Part shown: piece after piece, positions 60,127 to 64,000 of the stretch
Numbering within the stretch: the first letter of the stretch is position 1
How the letters are laid out: each line of letters begins with the position of its first letter
DNA from: Shewanella japonica
GTDB taxonomy: Bacteria; Pseudomonadota; Gammaproteobacteria; Enterobacterales; Shewanellaceae
Length of the DNA stretch: 64,000 nt
Direction: 5' to 3'
NCBI RefSeq assembly: GCF_002075795.1
Contig: NZ_CP020472.1
Coordinates: 2,649,001 to 2,713,000 of the forward strand
Position numbers and translations under genes: made by a program
The notes under the pieces: model-generated
Told to the model about the DNA's origin: nothing
Seen by the model: the letters and a program-made list of their open reading frames with translations, nothing else
The model's database searches: none

Positions 60127-60849
60127 TTATTTATCGTTTTTTGCAATTTCTGCAGGCATGTCATCACGTAGCTTTTGCCACATTATGCCACTGTTAATGC
60201 CGTTGGACTTCATCAGCGCAGGCACTTCAGTATATTTACCTTCCTGAGCTAATTTTTCTAGCGCTTTATAAAAATCCAGCGCAATAGTGCGTGCTTCTTG
60301 GCTTGAAAAGTAATAACGACCAACACGACTGTATAAGCCTTTAAAGCCGTTAAGAATTAATACATAAAGTGGATTTCCGGATGAAAAAGCCAAAGCATGA
60401 TGTAATTCATAGTCATAATCAGCATACGCTTCAGCTGTTTCTTCTAACTCATGAATTTTGGCTAATACTTCTTGCGCTTTTTCAGGGTTATTTCGAACAG
60501 CACCACGAAAATAAATCGCACTGACGTTCGCCCTTGCTGATAACAATTGATCGACCAATAACGGAAAACCATCCGGATTAAGATCGGCAATAGTCTCAAG
60601 AATATTTAGCCCTGATGTTTCCCAAAAGTTATTTACTTGGGTTGGTTTACCATGCTGAATCTTAAGCCAGCCATCACGTGCTAATCGTTGAAGTACTTCA
60701 CGTAACGTGGTTCTAGTGACACCAATTAACTCTGATAGTTCTCGCTCAGCAGGTAAAATTGAACCTGGTGGGAATTTATTTTCCCAAATAGAACGGACGA
60801 TATACTTCTCTGCAAAACTTGCAGGACCTTTTGCATTGATAATTGTCAA
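60127..60849 (-). CDS. fadR: Fatty-acid regulator FadR
   Basis: 240 residues from a TTG at 60849. An AGGA lies 8 bases upstream, and the protein then starts TIINAKGPASFAEKY, aligned in length with E. coli FadR (239 residues). Upstream ATGs at 60858 and 60909 are in frame but less likely. The GntR-type winged helix contains PAERELSELIGVTRTTLREV and LARDGWLKIQHGKPT; the C-terminal acyl-CoA domain follows. It represses fatty-acid degradation genes and activates unsaturated fatty-acid synthesis. It is divergent from nhaB, as in E. coli. Confidence 0.94.
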   Translation of the reverse strand: MTIINAKGPASFAEKYIVRSIWENKFPPGSILPAERELSELIGVTRTTLREVLQRLARDGWLKIQHGKPTQVNNFWETSGLNILETIADLNPDGFPLLVDQLLSARANVSAIYFRGAVRNNPEKAQEVLAKIHELEETAEAYADYDYELHHALAFSSGNPLYVLILNGFKGLYSRVGRYYFSSQEARTIALDFYKALEKLAQEGKYTEVPALMKSNGINSGIMWQKLRDDMPAEIAKNDK

Positions 60850-61302
60850 CTTGAACATCCTGTGATTACTCAATGAACTGATCATACCAGAGGTATTCCA
60901 AATAGGCACTATTGATAAAGGTCAAACACACTGTTCTTCAACGTTATTGGTGAATAAACAGACGATACAGGTGAAGAATGTGAGATAGGAGTTATATTCG
61001 TTATTTTTTTTCGTCCCAAAAATTAATTCGCATTACAATAGAAACCGTTTGCGCTAAACTAGCGCGAAAATTAATGGATGTAAGTTAGTGGTACAACTAA
61101 CGAATTTTGAAACATCAAATAAAAGCAATATAAAACAACAACGTAAATAGAGTTAAGCTTTGTCATTTTGCAATCATTAGACAAAATAGTTTAGGGGCAA
61201 AATCACCAACCATAACAGCAGTTTTTGTTTTGGCTTAAATTGGTCTACAAAATTCCTTCCTCAAAAATTCACTATCGTAAATTCATAACTGGAGAGGCTA
61301 TT
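60850..61302 (+). promoter_or_regulatory. 453-base divergent gap between fadR and nhaB
   Basis: AT-rich, with GTTTGCGCTAAACTAGCGCGAA near 61048 as a partly symmetric GC-richer element. I could not pick a firm promoter or FadR box. No gene-like frame. Confidence 0.4.
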
Positions 61303-62895
61303 ATGCCGTCAACCACTGGTGCTGCGTTTTTTAGTAACTTTTTGGGTAACTCCCCAAAATGGTACAAATACGCAATATTATCGTTTCTTGTAATAAATCC
61401 CCTTTTATTCTTTTTAGTCAGTCCGTTCGTTGCCGGGTGGGTATTAGTAATAGAATTTATTTTTACCTTAGCTATGGCATTGAAGTGCTACCCACTTCAG
61501 CCTGGTGGTTTACTAGCGATACAGGCAGTCATGATTGGCATGACTTCCCCAACACAGGTACTGCATGAGATAGAAGCAAACTTAGAAGTTTTATTGCTAC
61601 TCATATTTATGGTTGCTGGTATTTACTTCATGAAGCAGTTGCTTCTTTTTGTATTCACCAAAATGATCACTAAAGTACGCTCTAAAATCATTGTTTCAAT
61701 GATGTTTTGCGTATCTTCCGCTTTCCTTTCCGCATTTTTAGACGCTTTAACTGTTATTGCCGTCATCATTGCGGTCGCAGTCGGGTTCTACTCTATTTAT
61801 CATAAAGTTGCCTCAGGCAAAGACTTTAGCTGTGACAAAGAGCATGATCATACTTCAGAAGAGCGTGAACAACTTAACGATGAAGAACTTGAAGCTTTCC
61901 GTGGTTTTCTACGTAACTTGCTGATGCATTCAGGTGTTGGTACAGCACTTGGTGGTGTATGTACTATGGTTGGTGAACCACAAAACTTGATCATTGCAGC
62001 GCAAGCGCACTGGCAGTTTAGTGAGTTTTTCCTTCGCATGTCACCAGTCACTATGCCTGTGTTTATTGCTGGTATTACAACCTGTTTCTTGGTCGAGAAA
62101 TTTAAATTATTCAGCTATGGTGCACAATTACCAGATGCTGTTCATAAAATTCTAAGTGACTATTCAGATTACGAAGATCAAAATCGTACTAAAGCGGATA
62201 AAGTGAAGTTACTTGTTCAAGCATTGGTAGGGGTTTGGCTAGTTATTGGTCTTGCATTCCATTTAGCTTCTGTCGGACTGATTGGTTTATCTGTGATTAT
62301 TTTAACCACAGCATTTAATGGCGTTACAGATGAACATGCATTGGGTAAAGCATTTGAAGAAGCCTTACCCTTTACAGCACTATTAGCCGTGTTTTTTGCT
62401 GTTGTCGGCGTAATCATTGACCAACACTTATTCGCGCCAGTGATTCAATGGGCATTAAGCTTTGAAGGAAACGCGCAACTTGTTATCTTCTATATTGCCA
62501 ATGGATTACTGTCCATGGTGAGTGATAACGTCTTTGTCGGAACAGTTTATATTAACGAAGTTAAAGCCGCTCTTATCAATGGTCAAATCACCCGCGATCA
62601 ATTTGACTTACTTGCCGTTGCAATTAACACAGGTACTAATCTACCTTCAGTGGCAACACCAAACGGCCAAGCCGCATTCTTGTTCTTATTAACGTCTGCA
62701 TTAGCACCATTAGTTAGATTGTCATACGGCCGTATGGTTTGGATGGCTTTGCCTTATACGATTGTGTTATCTATCGTCGGTATTATTGCAATTGAATCAG
62801 GTTTCTTAACCGATATGACGCAATACTATTATGATAATCAAATCATTATTCACCATTCAGCCAAAGATATTGGTGGAATTTCGGTTGGACATTAA
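61303..62895 (+). CDS. nhaB: Na+/H+ antiporter NhaB
   Basis: 530 residues from ATG 61303, which has GGAGAGG 5 bases upstream; an ATG at 61225 lies in frame but lacks family support. About 12 membrane segments. Marks of Nha[72 protein letters not shown] and [20 protein letters not shown]. It exchanges sodium for protons at the inner membrane, which suits a marine organism. A terminator follows. Confidence 0.95.
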   Translation: MPSTTGAAFFSNFLGNSPKWYKYAILSFLVINPLLFFLVSPFVAGWVLVIEFIFTLAMALKCYPLQPGGLLAIQAVMIGMTSPTQVLHEIEANLEVLLLLIFMVAGIYFMKQLLLFVFTKMITKVRSKIIVSMMFCVSSAFLSAFLDALTVIAVIIAVAVGFYSIYHKVASGKDFSCDKEHDHTSEEREQLNDEELEAFRGFLRNLLMHSGVGTALGGVCTMVGEPQNLIIAAQAHWQFSEFFLRMSPVTMPVFIAGITTCFLVEKFKLFSYGAQLPDAVHKILSDYSDYEDQNRTKADKVKLLVQALVGVWLVIGLAFHLASVGLIGLSVIILTTAFNGVTDEHALGKAFEEALPFTALLAVFFAVVGVIIDQHLFAPVIQWALSFEGNAQLVIFYIANGLLSMVSDNVFVGTVYINEVKAALINGQITRDQFDLLAVAINTGTNLPSVATPNGQAAFLFLLTSALAPLVRLSYGRMVWMALPYTIVLSIVGIIAIESGFLTDMTQYYYDNQIIIHHSAKDIGGISVGH

Positions 62896-62921
62896 TGCCA
62901 ATTTGAATTAAGTTTGACCTG

Positions 62922-62950
62922 AAAACACCCTCAATCGAGGGTGTTTTTTT
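62922..62950 (+). terminator. Terminator of nhaB
   Basis: AAAACACCCTC (62922-62932), AATC, GAGGGTGTTTT (62937-62947), then T. Confidence 0.88.
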
Positions 62951-62977
62951 ATCGTCATAAATCGACAGGAGATTGAT

Positions 62978-63493
62978 TTGACTGGTTTACAGGAATTTAC
63001 TCGTTCGCGTACTGCATGGCTAATGCTACTTTTATCCGCAATAGGCCTAGAAGCAGCTGCATTATTCTTTCAGTACGTAATGGAATTAGACCCTTGTGTC
63101 ATGTGTATCTATGTACGTGTGGCTGTATTAGGGTTAATCATTGCAGGAATTATAGGCGCCTTAGCACCTAAATTCTGGTTAACTCGCTTTCTTGGTCTCA
63201 TTGGTTGGGGAGTCAGCGGCGTTTGGGGCTTATCGTTATCGCTTGAGTTAAATGAATTACAAGTTAATCCATCACCATTTTCTACTTGTTCGTTTTTCCC
63301 AGAGTTTCCAACTTGGATGCCATTAGATCAGTGGCTGCCTTCGGTCTTTTCTCCAACGGGTATGTGTAGCGATGATCCTTGGACATTTTTGTCAGTGAGT
63401 ATGGCGCAGTGGATGGTTGTCACTTTTGTTATCTATCTACTCGTTCTGGCGGTGATGTTATTTCCAGCAATAAAACCATTAAAGCGCAGCTAA
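62978..63493 (+). CDS. dsbB: Disulfide-bond formation protein DsbB
   Basis: 171 residues from a TTG with AGGAG upstream. Four membrane segments. The first redox pair is in DPCVMCIYVR and the second in FSTCSFFPEF and SPTGMCSDDP. It reoxidises DsbA and passes electrons to quinone. It stands after nhaB, as in enteric bacteria. Confidence 0.93.
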   Translation: MTGLQEFTRSRTAWLMLLLSAIGLEAAALFFQYVMELDPCVMCIYVRVAVLGLIIAGIIGALAPKFWLTRFLGLIGWGVSGVWGLSLSLELNELQVNPSPFSTCSFFPEFPTWMPLDQWLPSVFSPTGMCSDDPWTFLSVSMAQWMVVTFVIYLLVLAVMLFPAIKPLKRS

Positions 63494-63521
63494 CACCACG
63501 AAGTTGATTCGTTTATAAAAG

Positions 63522-63550
63522 AAAAAGCACTCAATCAGAGTGCTTTTTTT
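63522..63550. terminator. Bidirectional terminator between dsbB and ycgN
   Basis: AAAAAGCACTC (63522-63532), AATCA, GAGTGCTTTTT (63538-63548), T runs on both strands. Confidence 0.88.
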
Positions 63551-63593
63551 TGTGGTCAATCGAACCTAACTTCACTTGTTCTACCCCGTAGGG

Positions 63594-64000
63594 TTAATCT
63601 AGGTCTTTCAAGGGCCACAGAACAATATGGTCAAAAACATCTTTAACTCGTTTCTCGTTAATGGTTTTCCCCTTAACTGAGATACCCGCTGCGTGCATTG
63701 CCTCTTTTGAACCGGTTAATAATGGATGCCAAGAAGGAAGCTCCCTGCCATCGTGCAGACGCTTATAAGCACAAGAGTCAGGCAACCAAGTTAACTCTGC
63801 AATATTATCGACGGTAATCGCTGTACAAGCTGGCACATATTTAAATCGTTCAGGATAATGACGACAGGCGCACGTATCATCATCGAGTAGATGACAAGCA
63901 GCATCTGTGTAATACAGATCCTCGGTTTCATCATCAATTAACTTATTCAGACAACACTTACCACAACCATCGCACAATGACTCCCATTGCACGGTGGTAA
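63594..64000 (-). CDS. ycgN: YcgN-family cysteine-cluster protein (partial, N-terminus off the window)
   Basis: At least 135 residues; the frame stays open to the window edge, and the family normally starts about a dozen residues further on. The zinc/iron-sulfur-like cluster is [13 protein letters not shown], with a second in [14 protein letters not shown]. YcgN proteins are small cytoplasmic proteins of unknown role. The GTG at 63992 should not be taken as the start. Confidence 0.9.
   Translation of the reverse strand, partial: TTVQWESLCDGCGKCCLNKLIDDETEDLYYTDAACHLLDDDTCACRHYPERFKYVPACTAITVDNIAELTWLPDSCAYKRLHDGRELPSWHPLLTGSKEAMHAAGISVKGKTINEKRVKDVFDHIVLWPLKDLD

Overview
The window is ordinary chromosomal DNA of a gammaproteobacterium, almost certainly a Shewanella of low to moderate GC content. 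The strongest taxonomic marker is the kdnA-kdnB-kdsB set (40520-43680), which makes 8-amino-Kdo for lipopolysaccharide and is a Shewanella hallmark. Supporting markers are a large TonB-dependent sugar receptor, the FHS-type sugar permease, a DMSO-reductase-like operon with a TorD chaperone, and the yeaG-yeaH-ycgB block beside fadR-nhaB-dsbB. I saw no tRNA or rRNA genes, insertion sequences, prophage or CRISPR arrays.

Layout. 1-3.4 kb: a GAF-PAS-GGDEF-EAL signalling protein cut by the left edge, and an RsmB-like rRNA cytosine methyltransferase. 3.5-30.5 kb: a maltodextrin/starch utilisation locus. It holds an FHS sugar permease and a cytoplasmic GH13 alpha-glucosidase (minus strand), a TonB-dependent receptor, a flavin-dependent halogenase-like protein, two exported GH13 enzymes, a GH97 alpha-glucosidase, an SLC45-type MFS transporter, a GH15 glucoamylase interrupted by a one-base frameshift, and the LacI-family regulator MalR. 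A respiratory island (torD, a small unknown gene, dmsB- and dmsA-like genes, 15.4-19.8 kb) sits inside it. A YedI protein and an outer-membrane beta-barrel protein lie beside malR. 30.6-33.2 kb: a CheX-like protein and a chemoreceptor. 33.4-36.0 kb: ptsH-ptsI-crr. 36.1-40.2 kb: yffB-dapE-M15 peptidase, an alpha/beta hydrolase and a beta-carbonic anhydrase. 40.5-43.9 kb: the Kdo8N genes and a DUF2897 protein. 44-50 kb: an AI-2E family permease, a TusA-like protein, bepA, arsC, a DUF2069 protein and a lipoprotein with a zinc-protease signature. 50-54.9 kb: hda, DUF2066, uracil permease, grxD and sodB. 55-60 kb: the yeaG-yeaH-ycgB stress module. 60-64 kb: fadR, nhaB, dsbB and ycgN (cut by the right edge).

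How the sugar genes fit together: the receptor would import maltodextrins across the outer membrane. The lipoprotein amylase, the neopullulanase-like enzyme, GH97 and GH15 would cut them in the periplasm or at the surface. The SLC45 and FHS permeases would carry maltose or glucose inward, and the GH13 glucosidase would finish the job in the cytoplasm. Four copies of a TGMATACGTATGYA palindrome lie in this locus. At all four the palindrome sits 5-6 bp upstream of a -35 box, with an 18-bp spacer to the -10 box. This shared promoter module is the most distinctive finding, because that position favours activation by MalR rather than simple repression. Other notable points are a terminator inside the leader of the SLC45 transporter gene, the glucoamylase frameshift, the DmsAB-like pair without a membrane anchor, a 14-bp tandem repeat next to malR, and a 22-bp perfect palindrome upstream of yeaG.
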